From NCBI RefSeq assembly GCF_015265475.1, contig NZ_CP054493.1, forward strand, positions 1,488,001 through 1,552,000: DNA of 64,000 nt, in the 5' to 3' direction. Under the pieces are notes generated by a model. That model made no database searches. It saw nothing but the letters and a program-made list of their open reading frames with translations, and had not been told where the DNA came from. Shown here in pieces: positions 9,376-18,252 of this stretch. How positions within the stretch are numbered: position 1 is the stretch's first letter; the number at the start of each line of letters is the position of its first letter. The DNA comes from Candidatus Sulfurimonas marisnigri. Lineage in GTDB: Bacteria > Campylobacterota > Campylobacteria > Campylobacterales > Sulfurimonadaceae. The translations under genes and the position numbers were made by a program.

Positions 9376-10193
9376 GTAACTGGTTCTAAAGTGTCAATAA
9401 TATCATCTACTGAATCTTCTAATAGCTCATGGTTATAACCTGCATCAAGTGCTTTTTTAAGTCCAAAGTTTATCCCCATCTCACTTAAAGGTTTGTTGAC
9501 AGGTATGATTGTTTTTACTATATTTAAAGCTGTTGAGTACTCTCTAATTTTTTCAGGAGCAGCTGATGGGTTATCTGAATATCTAATCATCTCTACAAAT
9601 TCTTTATCAAATCCCCAATGCTCAAACACTAATGCTGTAACTTCACCACATGTAACATCTGAGTAAGATTTTTCAACCATTGCTAAATTATTTGATGTCT
9701 CCACTTCACTTGCAAAACTAATTGCTTCATCACTTTGAATTACATCACTTGCTATTAAAATCTTCCCAGTCTCTTGTAAAAATGCTGCCAAATATAGTGT
9801 TTCAGCCTTCTTTTTGTCTACTTTTTTATACCAATTGAGTATTAAAGTAGCTTGAAGCAATGAAATATCTGCAAATTTTTCTGATGTAATCCCATATGGC
9901 TTCATATCAACATTCAGAAGCTTTCTGATTGAGTTTCCTATAGCTATAGAGCGAGTCATTCCCATACCAAAAAGGCTTACAGCCTGAGAAGCACTTTTTA
10001 TCTGTCGTGCGAACCCATACAGCGGGGAGTTTGCAGCTTTAAGAAGATTCGCAATTATCATAGGGTCGTGTTCTATCACCTTTGACAGATCATTTATAGT
10101 AGAGTTTTCATCAGCATGTATTCTATTGATTTCCACTATTGTTGTTGAGAGCGGAGGGAGTGCTTTAATGCTATCAATAATTGAGCTTTTCAA
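9372..10193 (-). CDS. HDOD-domain signalling protein
   Basis: The protein is almost entirely an HDOD domain: the LPPLSTTIVEI opening, VIEHDPMIIANLLKAANSP and the AVSLFGMGMTRSIAI helix are typical. HDOD is a metal-less relative of HD phosphohydrolases, usually found in signalling proteins linked to c-di-GMP, motility or stress. No receiver or other fused domain is present. Its stop overlaps the start of the DnaE-like gene (ATGA), so it heads the polA operon. The reason for this pairing is not known. Confidence 0.85.
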   Translation of the reverse strand: MKSSIIDSIKALPPLSTTIVEINRIHADENSTINDLSKVIEHDPMIIANLLKAANSPLYGFARQIKSASQAVSLFGMGMTRSIAIGNSIRKLLNVDMKPYGITSEKFADISLLQATLILNWYKKVDKKKAETLYLAAFLQETGKILIASDVIQSDEAISFASEVETSNNLAMVEKSYSDVTCGEVTALVFEHWGFDKEFVEMIRYSDNPSAAPEKIREYSTALNIVKTIIPVNKPLSEMGINFGLKKALDAGYNHELLEDSVDDIIDTLEPVT

Positions 10194-10238
10194 AACAAGA
10201 ACCTTTTTTAGGGATATTATATCATGTAAATATAAATT

Positions 10239-10952
10239 TTATTTAGTATGGCACTCTGTTAGTGTTTTATCAGCTCTATTAATATAATCATATCCGTTGT
10301 AGAGAGTATGAATACCATAAAGAATCACAGCAAACGAGGAGAGACTCATCATCATATTTCTAAAGCTTGTTGAATTAGACAAAGATGTTAAAAAGCCAAG
10401 AGAGAACATTGCAGGTATTGTACTTAATCCAAATATAGCCATGACAAAAGCACCATATAAAGGGCTAGCAGTACTTGCAGCAGTAATTGCAAAAAAGTAA
10501 ACAAACCCGCATGGTAAAAGACCGTTGAGCATTCCCAAAATAAAAAAACTAATATTTGATTTTGAGTTTAGCACTTGCTTAAACGCATTTTTATAAAAAG
10601 GTGAGGATGAGATAGAGTGTTCAATAAGAGTTAAAAATTTTATCTTTCCCATAAGTGAAAGTCCAGCTAAAACCATTGCAATTCCGGCTACTATAAGAAG
10701 TGTTCCATTTGCTGTATTGTTAAAGGTAACAACACCTCCAAGCCCTCCAAATATAGCACCGAGAATAGAGTATGTAAAGACTCTCCCAAATGAGTAAAGA
10801 AGATGCGCTTTAGTTTTAGAAACTTTTGAGCTTTGCGGTTGTATTTTTATTGTTGAATAAGCCAATACAATACCGCCACACATCCCAATGCAGTGACCAA
10901 AAGAGCCTAAAAAAGCAATACTGATAATAGATATAATATTTACTGTTTCCAT
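10239..10952 (-). CDS. TauE/SafE-like membrane protein with GHCxGMCGG motif
   Basis: A six- to seven-helix membrane protein of 237 residues. The first helix carries SFGHCIGMCGG, the paired-Cys signature of the COG2836 branch of TauE/SafE proteins, which is often found beside copper or cytochrome-oxidase maturation genes. A second motif, GMLNGLLPCGFVYFF, is also typical of this branch. It lies 8 bases downstream of a NosL-like gene, supporting a role in copper or metal handling rather than sulfite export. The transported substrate is not proven. Confidence 0.75.
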   Translation of the reverse strand: METVNIISIISIAFLGSFGHCIGMCGGIVLAYSTIKIQPQSSKVSKTKAHLLYSFGRVFTYSILGAIFGGLGGVVTFNNTANGTLLIVAGIAMVLAGLSLMGKIKFLTLIEHSISSSPFYKNAFKQVLNSKSNISFFILGMLNGLLPCGFVYFFAITAASTASPLYGAFVMAIFGLSTIPAMFSLGFLTSLSNSTSFRNMMMSLSSFAVILYGIHTLYNGYDYINRADKTLTECHTK

Positions 10953-10960
10953 ATAAGTAG

Positions 10961-11467
10961 TTAGTTCCCTAAAAGATGTTTTTTTATACGCGGATTTTTA
11001 AGAGTCTCCCCTCTTAGCATTCTTAAACGCATTGTAGCAAAATCTACATGTAAATCTTTTTTAAACTCATAAGCACCAAATCCGTAACCCATAGGTGTAT
11101 CATCTGTAAGTGAATAAAAAGCACTTCTTGCATCTATCCACTCTTTAGTATCTCTACTCATAACCCAAATCTTTGCATCAGATTTAAACTCTTTATCTTC
11201 TATCCATTTTATCATGCCGCCGTGGTCATGAAAAAACCAACTCTTTGCACTTTTTGATACCACTTGCGATGCATCTCTTAAATCATTGATTACCATTCCA
11301 CAGTCACTATCTTGAAAGACACCTACTTTCATCTCAATTGGTGCTTGATTTGTATTTCCTTCTTTTATAACTATCATCTTATTTGTTGAAGCAAGAGATA
11401 AAAACAGTGTAACTATCATTAAAACTAAAACTACTATTACCAAAAATGGCATCATATTTTTTATCAT
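10961..11467 (-). CDS. NosL-like copper-binding protein, membrane anchored
   Basis: After one N-terminal membrane helix, the soluble part shows the DCGMVINDLRDASQVV motif typical of NosL, the copper chaperone of nitrous oxide reductase. It continues with FFHDHGGMIKWI and a WIDARSAFY stretch that matches the NosL core. The single Cys-Gly-Met is the probable copper site. It is longer at the N-terminus than a lipoprotein NosL and has no lipobox. Its TauE-like neighbour suggests a small copper-handling operon. No nosZ genes lie nearby, so its client is unknown. Confidence 0.7.
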   Translation of the reverse strand: MIKNMMPFLVIVVLVLMIVTLFLSLASTNKMIVIKEGNTNQAPIEMKVGVFQDSDCGMVINDLRDASQVVSKSAKSWFFHDHGGMIKWIEDKEFKSDAKIWVMSRDTKEWIDARSAFYSLTDDTPMGYGFGAYEFKKDLHVDFATMRLRMLRGETLKNPRIKKHLLGN

Positions 11468-11534
11468 CTGAATAAACTCCTAATTATTTGGAAAATCAAA
11501 CATAATAATAGTAAAATTTGATAAACTAAATATT

Positions 11535-12008
11535 TTATCTTCTTTTCTTGCCTTTACCCAAGTCATCATAAATCATAAACCTCTCTAAATCTGCTTTTAT
11601 ATCCTCATCAAGCGCTTCCCATATTTCTTTTTTTTCATAAAACCTGGACAAGTCCTCTTTTTCACTTTTTTGAATATCACGTATCAGGTAGTGATACCTT
11701 ACTATTTCTTTTGTATACTTATTTATAAAAGGCCAGTTCTTAATTATTTGGTAACTTCTCTCTTCATGGTCTGTAAAACTGTACTCATTATAATCAATGT
11801 CCTCTTTGTCTTTTTTATACGCAGTAGATGGCTTGCCAATATCATGTAATATTGCTGCTGCAAAAAACTTCCACTCTCCAGCTTTTAACGTATAATATGT
11901 CACTCGAAGTGTGTGAACTAATACTCCATGTTGATGCCAATTATTTTGAGTAAAAAAAAGAGATTTTAAAAATGGTACTGACAAAACGTTATTATTAACT
12001 TTGTTCAT
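11535..12008 (-). CDS. HD-domain phosphohydrolase
   Basis: A small HD-superfamily protein: HQHGVLVHTLRV, then FFAAAILHDIGKPSTA with the paired His-Asp, and a later DHEERSYQII metal ligand. I place the start at ATG 12008 and not 12035, because AAAGGA lies 8-9 bases upstream of it and the ATG forms an ATGA overlap with the stop of the recombinase gene. The layout resembles the HD part of tRNA nucleotidyltransferase or dGTPase-like enzymes, but no other domain is attached. The substrate cannot be named. Confidence 0.75.
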   Translation of the reverse strand: MNKVNNNVLSVPFLKSLFFTQNNWHQHGVLVHTLRVTYYTLKAGEWKFFAAAILHDIGKPSTAYKKDKEDIDYNEYSFTDHEERSYQIIKNWPFINKYTKEIVRYHYLIRDIQKSEKEDLSRFYEKKEIWEALDEDIKADLERFMIYDDLGKGKKRR

Positions 12009-12847
12009 ATATTTTCCTTTGCCATCGGGTGACAAACATCGACTGTTTCTTTTAAATTTTGTTTTTGAATATGTGTATAAATCTGCGTAGTTAAAAGTGA
12101 AGAGTGGCCTAAAAGCTCTTGCACTACTCTTAAATCAGCACCGCCAGTTATAAGTGCTGTAGCATAAGAGTGGCGAAGTACATGTGGAGATACTCCTAAA
12201 TACTTTTGAGTAATTTTATATGCAGAGATTCTACTTAAATTCTCACCCCTATAATTACACCAAATAAACTCATTTTCATATTTAAACTCATTCAAGTAGC
12301 TTTTAACAGCCTCAACTGCTACTTTTGCGATAGGAACTATTCTCTCTTTTTCACCCTTAGCATGTCGAATACGAAGCCACTCACCATCTATATCATCTGA
12401 TTTTAGAGACAAACACTCACTTATCCTTGCCCCAGTTGCATATAAATAGATTATAAGAGCATAATCTCGAAGACCTATCCATGAACTTCTATCTATTAAA
12501 TCTAATGAGCTTTGTATCTCTTTGTATGAAATAAATTTTGGAAGTAGTTTTGGAATTTTTGAGAGCTTAAGTTTTGTTTTTTCATCTTTAAACTGACTCT
12601 TGTAACAGAAGTCAAAAAAAGCGTTTACAGAAGATAGTTTTCTATTTAGTGTTCTCTTGTTTTTATATATACTTAATGCAGAAAAAAGAGTTTTAGAATC
12701 TATACTTATCAAAGGTTTACCAAGAGTGTCTTCAAGAGTGTTTAAATCACCTCTGTAAGCTTCTACACTTCTTTTACTAAGGGCTCTTGTAACACTTATG
12801 TACTCTACAAATGCCTCTAACTCGTTTGACATTGCAGATAGCAGCAT
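12005..12847 (-). CDS. Xer-type tyrosine recombinase
   Basis: An N-terminal SAM-like core-binding domain (FVEYISVTRALSKRSVEAYR) precedes a catalytic domain with the family residues: Arg in YATGARISECLSL, HVLRHSYAT, the LLGHSS His and Tyr in TTQIYTH. At 280 residues it matches Xer recombinases that resolve chromosome dimers. It could equally be a single-recombinase XerH-type enzyme, but no dif site was found here. The start could also be ATG 12832 (MSNELEAF); neither ATG has a strong ribosome site. It is followed by an overlapping HD gene and preceded by a BamB-like gene. Confidence 0.85.
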   Translation of the reverse strand: MLLSAMSNELEAFVEYISVTRALSKRSVEAYRGDLNTLEDTLGKPLISIDSKTLFSALSIYKNKRTLNRKLSSVNAFFDFCYKSQFKDEKTKLKLSKIPKLLPKFISYKEIQSSLDLIDRSSWIGLRDYALIIYLYATGARISECLSLKSDDIDGEWLRIRHAKGEKERIVPIAKVAVEAVKSYLNEFKYENEFIWCNYRGENLSRISAYKITQKYLGVSPHVLRHSYATALITGGADLRVVQELLGHSSLLTTQIYTHIQKQNLKETVDVCHPMAKENI

Positions 12848-12857
12848 AAGGCTATAA

Positions 12858-13853
12858 CTACTCTACAGAAATATACTCATCAACAATATAAAATATCTTA
12901 TCATTAATAAATATATATCCGTCATCTACATCTACATCATAGACTTTATATTCCAATAAATCTTTACTCATCTCAATAATATACCCAGCTTTTTCTAATA
13001 CATATAACTTTTCAGAGGTAGTAATCATCCCAAGAAAATGGGCAAAAGGAAATTTAACCTTTGCATTTTCTTTAAGATCAGGCGTTAAAGCAACCACTTC
13101 ACCCTGCTTTGTATTTAAAAAAATAGTTTCACCATCATCTACAACACTTCTGATATCATATTTTGATCTAATCTCTTTATTTGAAAAAGAGAGTATTTTA
13201 TGTCCGGTAGCAGCTATAATTTTGTTTTCAACTAAGTTAAAATAGATAATATTATTAAAATAATTTTCACTACTTACAATTATAGTTCTTAGTTTCTTTT
13301 TGAGTTTTGAATTTATAATTACAACTTTTCCATCAAGAGTTGAAAATAGAATTAAATCATCTTGAAAATATGGTTTAACAATTTTAGAGTTTACAACTAC
13401 AGCAGAGTCACCTTGTTCTTTTAAAAGTATAGATTTTTTAGATATAGAGTAAAGAGCAATCTCATTATCTATAAATAAAACTGCCAATATATCATCTTTA
13501 ATACTTGCAGTAGCAATAGTTTTTTTAAGATCAAAGTTTTCAATTGTAGCACTGTTTTCAATTGACTGCAGTGTTAAATTTCCATCAATATTTGAACTTA
13601 TAACCCAACCATCACTGTATCCAAGTAATTTATAATTTTCAGAAATTGTTATATTTAATACTTTGCCATCAACTAATACTTTTCTATCTTGAACAAGCGC
13701 AGCATCGGGCGCAATATTTTCTATCGTTACGTCACTACTCCCAGCCTTGGCCCAGCTATCTACAACAATTTCAGGTTCATATACTTCTTTAGAGCTGCAT
13801 GCACTAAAGAAAATAGCTACTGATGATATTAAAAAGAATAATAAAAGTTTCAA
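12858..13853 (-). CDS. BamB-like beta-propeller lipoprotein
   Basis: The lipobox FFSACSS after a hydrophobic leader marks a lipoprotein. The rest is a series of beta-rich repeats of about 40 residues with Asp/Gly turns (LLGYSDGWVISS, LILFSTLDGKVVII, ETIFLNTKQGEVVAL), as in PQQ-type propellers. It lies 4 bases downstream of a YfgM-like gene. In E. coli yfgM and bamB are neighbours too, which supports a role in the outer-membrane assembly (BAM) machinery. Sequence identity to BamB is clearly low, so the assignment rests on fold and context. Confidence 0.6.
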   Translation of the reverse strand: MKLLLFFLISSVAIFFSACSSKEVYEPEIVVDSWAKAGSSDVTIENIAPDAALVQDRKVLVDGKVLNITISENYKLLGYSDGWVISSNIDGNLTLQSIENSATIENFDLKKTIATASIKDDILAVLFIDNEIALYSISKKSILLKEQGDSAVVVNSKIVKPYFQDDLILFSTLDGKVVIINSKLKKKLRTIIVSSENYFNNIIYFNLVENKIIAATGHKILSFSNKEIRSKYDIRSVVDDGETIFLNTKQGEVVALTPDLKENAKVKFPFAHFLGMITTSEKLYVLEKAGYIIEMSKDLLEYKVYDVDVDDGYIFINDKIFYIVDEYISVE

Positions 13854-13857
13854 AATA

Positions 13858-14445
13858 TTACTTTACCCCGTAGTGTAGAAGGGCTTTTGCCAAATTACTC
13901 AATGAAGACTCTTGTGATATTTTCAAGAGTTTATTATGAGCTTCTTCTATTTTATTTGTATTTAGAAGGATAACAGCACTTTGAAGAAGTGCTAAATCTC
14001 TAAAAATTGCATCTTGTTTTGAAGCATATTCATTTAATGAGTCAGCATCATTAGCTAATTCATACTTCACTAAATCACTTATTATTAAAGCTTTTGAATT
14101 TTTAAGTTTTTTAATTGCTTCTAAATCTTTATCTACTACTGCTTTTGAAAATATCCAAACATCATACAAGTTAGGGCTTAAAGACTTTAATTCATTAAGA
14201 GCGTCCGAGTTACCAGCATCTTCTTGAAGCTTAATTAGCGCAACATTCGCAGCTGTTATTTTACTCTGCTCATTTGCATTATAAGCTATATTTGCGCCAA
14301 CAACTGCAATAACAGCAACTACTGTTGTTATCATAAGGTTTTTATATTTTTTAACAAATCTTTCAGTTATAACAGCTTTTTCAAAAAACTTCTCTTCTGA
14401 ATTTAGCTCCTCTTTTACCATATTAATATTCTCTTTTAAGCTCAA
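13858..14445 (-). CDS. YfgM-like membrane-anchored TPR protein
   Basis: A cytoplasmic N-terminus rich in Glu and Lys is followed by a single membrane helix (LMITTVVAVIAVVGANIAY, about residues 37-56) and a helical periplasmic region. That region has TPR-like repeats: ALIKLQEDAG, RDLALLQSAVILL and IEEAHNKLLKIS. This is the layout of YfgM, an ancillary factor of the Sec translocon and periplasmic chaperones. The next gene downstream encodes a BamB-like lipoprotein, matching the yfgM-bamB order of enterobacteria. Divergently, gatC begins 123 bases away. Confidence 0.65.
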   Translation of the reverse strand: MSLKENINMVKEELNSEEKFFEKAVITERFVKKYKNLMITTVVAVIAVVGANIAYNANEQSKITAANVALIKLQEDAGNSDALNELKSLSPNLYDVWIFSKAVVDKDLEAIKKLKNSKALIISDLVKYELANDADSLNEYASKQDAIFRDLALLQSAVILLNTNKIEEAHNKLLKISQESSLSNLAKALLHYGVK

Positions 14446-14568
14446 AAATGTTCCTTTATTTCATATAATTTTAAAAAGTTCAAAATAATATCGCATAGTT
14501 TGTTAAAGTTTCATCAAATAGATAGATTTTTTTTGTTACAATCATGTAAATTAATATATAGGATTTAC

Positions 14569-14859
14569 ATGCAAGTAGATGACGCACTATTAACAAAATT
14601 GGAAAAACTGTCTTTTTTAAAAGTTTCAGACGATAAAAGAGATGAGATTATAAGTCAACTATCTGAAATCGTAAGTTTTGTTGACAACCTAAGTGAATTA
14701 AATACTGATGGTGTTGATTCTAAATTTGCCATGAATGACGAAGCAACAATGCTTAGAGAAGATTCTCCATATTGTAACAACAAGATAAATGATGATATAC
14801 TTAAAAACGCACCTTTAAGTGGGGATCATTTTTTTATTGTTCCTAAAATAATAGAGTAG
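14569..14859 (+). CDS. gatC: Asp-tRNA(Asn)/Glu-tRNA(Gln) amidotransferase subunit C
   Basis: The 96-residue protein opens MQVDDALLTKLEKLSFL and contains ISQLSEIVSFVDNLSELNTDGV and an ending around MLREDSP and PKIIE, all characteristic of GatC. GatC stabilises the GatA-GatB complex that amidates misacylated Glu-tRNA(Gln) and Asp-tRNA(Asn). I chose ATG 14569 because AGGA lies just upstream at 14560 and the family starts here; an earlier in-frame ATG at 14500 would add 23 unrelated residues. gatA and gatB are not adjacent. Confidence 0.9.
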   Translation: MQVDDALLTKLEKLSFLKVSDDKRDEIISQLSEIVSFVDNLSELNTDGVDSKFAMNDEATMLREDSPYCNNKINDDILKNAPLSGDHFFIVPKIIE

Positions 14860-14861
14860 TT

Positions 14862-15203
14862 ATGATAAAAATTTATGGGATTAAAAACTGTGATAGTGTA
14901 AAAAAAGCACTCTCATTTTTTAAAAAACATAATTTAAAATATGAACTGCAAGATTTTAAAACAGACAAGGTTGGATATGAAAAGATATCTGATTGGCTCT
15001 TACATGTAGAAATGAAAACACTGTTTAATTCAAGAAGTACAACGTATAGAACACTTAATTTAAAAGAATTAGATCCAGATGATAACGCAAAAACAGAGTT
15101 ACTCTGCAAAGAAAACCTTCTAATAAAACGACCTGTTATAGAGTTTAATAACAAAGTTCTAGTTGGATATAATGAAACTGAATATATAAAGGAATTGTTA
15201 TGA
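14862..15203 (+). CDS. ArsC/Spx-family thioredoxin-fold protein (YffB-like)
   Basis: A 113-residue ArsC-fold protein. The N-terminal YGIKNCDSVKKA motif has the single active-site Cys of the ArsC/Spx/YffB group, and LLIKRPVIEF matches the family's loop with the conserved Arg-Pro. The spacing fits YffB/Spx-like proteins better than true detoxifying arsenate reductase, and no ars genes lie nearby. It follows gatC by 2 bases and overlaps pilT by 4 bases, so the three genes are probably cotranscribed. The thiol partner is unknown. Confidence 0.8.
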   Translation: MIKIYGIKNCDSVKKALSFFKKHNLKYELQDFKTDKVGYEKISDWLLHVEMKTLFNSRSTTYRTLNLKELDPDDNAKTELLCKENLLIKRPVIEFNNKVLVGYNETEYIKELL

Positions 15204-16276
15204 GTGAAGAAAAAACTATAGACATAAAGAAACTACTAAAAAGTGTTTTACACTTTAATTCTTCAGATTTACACCTCGTTCCAGGAAGTGAGCCTCAAAT
15301 TAGAATAGACAAGGCATTAAAACCGCTGAATCTTCCAATTTTAACTGCAAAACAAGTGGAAGAGATGGCATACTCTCTTATTGAAGATAAGCAAAAGAAA
15401 GAGTTCGAAGAAAATAATGAACTTGACTTCTCTTTTGAGCTTGATGAGATTGGTCGTTTTCGTGTAAATTATTACCGTACTATTGAAGGTATTGCCTGTG
15501 CCTTTCGTATGATTCCAATAGAAATACCACCACTTGAAAAGTTTAATAATAACCCAATATTTAAAGAGTTGATAAAAAAAGAAAAAGGCCTTATTTTAGT
15601 AACAGGGCCAACAGGTAGCGGTAAATCAACTACATTAGCTTCAATGTTGCATGAGATAAATATAACATCAAACAAGCACATTATAACCATAGAAGACCCA
15701 GTTGAGTTTGTTCATAAAAACATAAAATCACTATTTTCTCAAAGAGAGGTTGGTGAAAACACAAAATCATTTGCAACTGCTCTGAAATATGCACTAAGAC
15801 AAGATCCGGATGTAATATTAATCGGAGAGATGAGAGATAAAGAGACTATTGGAGCTGCACTAACAGCAGCTGAAACGGGTCACATAGTATTTGGGACGCT
15901 TCATACAAACTCTGCACCAGCAACAGTTAACCGTATTATTGATGTATTTGATGCAGCGGAGCAGGCACAGATAAGAGCACAGCTATCATCTTCACTAATT
16001 GCTGTAGTTTCTCAGTCTCTTATGCCGAGAACTGGCGGAGGCGTAATAGCTACACAGGAAGTTCTTATAACGAATCCAGCTATTCAAAATTTAATACGAG
16101 AAGACAAAGTTCACCAACTATACTCTCAAATGCAACTAAATCAGAATGAGACCAAAATGACTACTCAGTCTGATCAACTTGTGGATTATTTGCAAAAACG
16201 ACTTATATCAAAAGAGACTGCTATGGCAAGTTCTAACAGACCTGAAGAGCTTAGTAAAATAATAGAAAATTTATAA
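15200..16276 (+). CDS. pilT: Type IV pilus retraction ATPase PilT
   Basis: A 358-residue secretion ATPase. After a PAS-like N-terminal domain (SSDLHLVPGSEPQIRID) come Walker A in GPTGSGKSTTLAS, the Asp box in ITIEDPVEFVH, Walker B in DPDVILIGEMRD, and the His box in AAETGHIVFGTLHTNSA. The GEMRD form and the length fit PilT, which depolymerises type IV pili for twitching and DNA uptake. It overlaps the ArsC-like gene by 4 bases (ATGA). No other pilus gene is in the window. Confidence 0.95.
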   Translation: MSEEKTIDIKKLLKSVLHFNSSDLHLVPGSEPQIRIDKALKPLNLPILTAKQVEEMAYSLIEDKQKKEFEENNELDFSFELDEIGRFRVNYYRTIEGIACAFRMIPIEIPPLEKFNNNPIFKELIKKEKGLILVTGPTGSGKSTTLASMLHEINITSNKHIITIEDPVEFVHKNIKSLFSQREVGENTKSFATALKYALRQDPDVILIGEMRDKETIGAALTAAETGHIVFGTLHTNSAPATVNRIIDVFDAAEQAQIRAQLSSSLIAVVSQSLMPRTGGGVIATQEVLITNPAIQNLIREDKVHQLYSQMQLNQNETKMTTQSDQLVDYLQKRLISKETAMASSNRPEELSKIIENL

Positions 16277-16401
16277 ATTATATAACATGTAGAGTTTAAT
16301 TTTTTCTAAGCCTTACCGCTAGACAATATCATTTTGATACGACAACAGAATATACTTTTCAAGATACTCTCTGTTATATTCCAACTCCTAAGTGCTATAT
16401 T

Positions 16402-16432
16402 GCTATTATTATTAGAAACTAATAACAATAGC
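16402..16432. terminator. Hairpin between convergent pilT and the 96-aa gene
   Basis: The arms at 16402-16415 and 16419-16432 pair at 13 of 14 positions around a 3-base loop. The hairpin lies between two genes that end toward each other (16276 and 16468). It is AT-rich and not followed by a clear T run, so it may be a weak terminator or simply an inverted repeat. Confidence 0.4.
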
Positions 16433-16467
16433 TTATTCGTTTATATAAAAAATTGCTTAAGACTGAC

Positions 16468-16758
16468 TCAAGCTCCGCCACCTGTATCAGCGTCAAGGTC
16501 AAGGTAATGTTTATCATTACGAGGTATTGTTTCACTCATATTACGTGCCTCCTGAAGGGCCTTAATGACTTCATCAAGTTTATCGTAAGGTAAATGAACC
16601 TTCCAGTCGACATCCTCATCCCCTTCCCTTGAGATTCCTAAACTTACTACCGGACTGCTAAACTCACCGTATGGCTTTTCAATATGCGCGACACTTATCT
16701 CTCCACTTTTCGTATTCGGTAATCTTATTGTAGCTACTGCCAATATCTTTTTAGACAT
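16468..16758 (-). CDS. Hypothetical 96-residue protein, possibly acquired
   Basis: I do not recognise the family. The protein begins MSKKILAVATIRLP, is mixed alpha/beta with a KVHLPYDKLDEVIKALQEA helix, and ends in an unusual DLDADTGGGA tail. It has no signal peptide or membrane segment. An AGGAGAA ribosome site lies 5-8 bases before the ATG, so it is probably expressed. Its codons are richer in G and C (for example a run around 16610-16640) than those of the neighbours, and it is surrounded by non-coding DNA on both sides, which suggests recent arrival. Confidence 0.5.
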   Translation of the reverse strand: MSKKILAVATIRLPNTKSGEISVAHIEKPYGEFSSPVVSLGISREGDEDVDWKVHLPYDKLDEVIKALQEARNMSETIPRNDKHYLDLDADTGGGA

Positions 16759-17247
16759 ATTTTCTCCTGAATATATATTTCACTCAAACGGTAATCAATA
16801 AATGAATTCCTCCGAATGGCTTATCATAATATTTTACCATATAAGGCTGAAATTATTTTCATAATTTATATATAATTTCTGGGTAACAGCAAAATAAAGT
16901 AGAAATCATTAGATTTTATATATTAGATTTAATAATATTATAATCTACTCAATTATACTTGGAAATATAATGAAGGAAATGGGCACCAAAAACTATTTAT
17001 AGAATACGTAATAATGGGAATAAACCTATGGAATGATTCTGATTATTTATTCAATTAACATCTACTTATTTGAAGCTCTAACATTACATCTTTTTTTTAA
17101 TATTACGGTACTTAGAAGATAAACGAAGGTTATGATGGCCTGAATTAAGACATATTTTAACAAGATTTATAATTTATGTAGCATTGTTAAGATTATAAAA
17201 TGCCTTTAAGCCATTAAACAAGAAGTAGTAAGGCATTTTAAGAAGTT
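16759..17247. other. 489-base stretch without a recognisable gene
   Basis: No open frame of convincing length, tRNA or insertion sequence could be seen on either strand. The stretch is very AT-rich and holds one clear inverted repeat near its right end (17197-17239). The atypical 96-residue gene beside it suggests the remains of an insertion, but no terminal repeats or decayed coding sequence were identified. Confidence 0.5.
17197..17239 (-). terminator. Inverted repeat downstream of the MidA-like gene
   Basis: Arms AAAATGCCTT (17197-17206) and AAGGCATTTT (17230-17239) are perfectly complementary around a 23-base loop. It starts 8 bases past the stop of the leftward methyltransferase gene, where a terminator is expected. 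The long loop and lack of a good T run make termination likely but unproven. Confidence 0.45.
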
Positions 17248-18252
17248 TTAGTTTTTTCTAAACCTTACCATTTTAAAACGCTCGCCTAAAAAGTTTGGTA
17301 ATATAAGCATTTTTGCTTTTTCCAACTCTTGTCTGTATATTTTTTCTTCCACGTTTGCCTCTAACATCTCTAGAAGCTCTAAAATACCCATATCTACTAG
17401 TGCTACCATTTGAGCTTTTATTTCTACAAATTCTACACCAGCATCTTCGTAAGCATCTTTAACATGTGCGAATGTAACATCATAAGTTATATCTGACTTT
17501 GCAAATAGTTCATCTCTTTTTATATTTTCATTAAAAAATGGAATAACTTCATGTTTAGCGTAAACTCTAAGTGAAAAATCTGGTCGTGCGGACATCTCTC
17601 CATAGTCAAATGTCATAAATTCAAATTTGTTACATGTAGAAGCCATCTCTTTAGCGAACTCCTCATAACCAACTGCTATTTCACCTCTGTCTTTATGATA
17701 TTTTTCAGCCTTAGACTTTACCCACTCATTACCTTCATCAAACTCTATATTATGTCCATCTACTCTAGCAGTTTTGCCTTTATAGTAAAGCTCACAAGGG
17801 AAAGCATCAAATATCTCATTTGCAATAAAAAAAGCATTTTCACACTCTAATTCACTTAAAGATTTATAGTGAGTAAGTGAAACAACATCTCCGAATGACT
17901 CTTCAAAGTAACTCTTTTGAAACTCCTGCAGGTCATCAAAACGCTCGATAATAACAAATTTCAATGTAGATAATAGTTTTGGTCTGAGAGTATAAATAAA
18001 CTCTATTACATCAGCTAAAAAGTAGCCATGATGAGCCCCTATCTCACAAACTGTGCCATTCTCAGATAAGAAGCCCTCATCAACCAATGAAATGATGTGT
18101 TTAGCTATGGTTCCACCAAAAAATTTACTTGTACTTACTGCCGTATAAAAATCACCACTTTTGCCTATATTTTTATAAGTTGTGTAATAACCATATTCTC
18201 CATAAAGCCACTCGGCCATATACTCACTAAATTTCATTTTTATACATCTCAT
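17248..18252 (-). CDS. SAM-dependent methyltransferase, MidA/NDUFAF7 family
   Basis: The opening region with YTTYKNIGKSGDFYTAVSTS is the hallmark of the MidA/NDUFAF7 (DUF185) group. VCEIGAHHGYFLADVIEF is the SAM-binding glycine loop, and NEIFDAFPCELYY is the family's conserved NE-DA-P motif. In eukaryotes the family methylates an Arg of complex I; the bacterial target is not known. Length is near normal. ATG 18237 (MKFSEYMAEW) is an alternative start that would shorten the overlap with the upstream tolC gene. The two genes overlap, so they are probably cotranscribed. Confidence 0.8.
   Translation of the reverse strand: MRCIKMKFSEYMAEWLYGEYGYYTTYKNIGKSGDFYTAVSTSKFFGGTIAKHIISLVDEGFLSENGTVCEIGAHHGYFLADVIEFIYTLRPKLLSTLKFVIIERFDDLQEFQKSYFEESFGDVVSLTHYKSLSELECENAFFIANEIFDAFPCELYYKGKTARVDGHNIEFDEGNEWVKSKAEKYHKDRGEIAVGYEEFAKEMASTCNKFEFMTFDYGEMSARPDFSLRVYAKHEVIPFFNENIKRDELFAKSDITYDVTFAHVKDAYEDAGVEFVEIKAQMVALVDMGILELLEMLEANVEEKIYRQELEKAKMLILPNFLGERFKMVRFRKN

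Noticed and set aside
16277-16467. Possible tRNA or small RNA after pilT
   Set aside because: No cloverleaf could be drawn; only one AT-rich hairpin is present.
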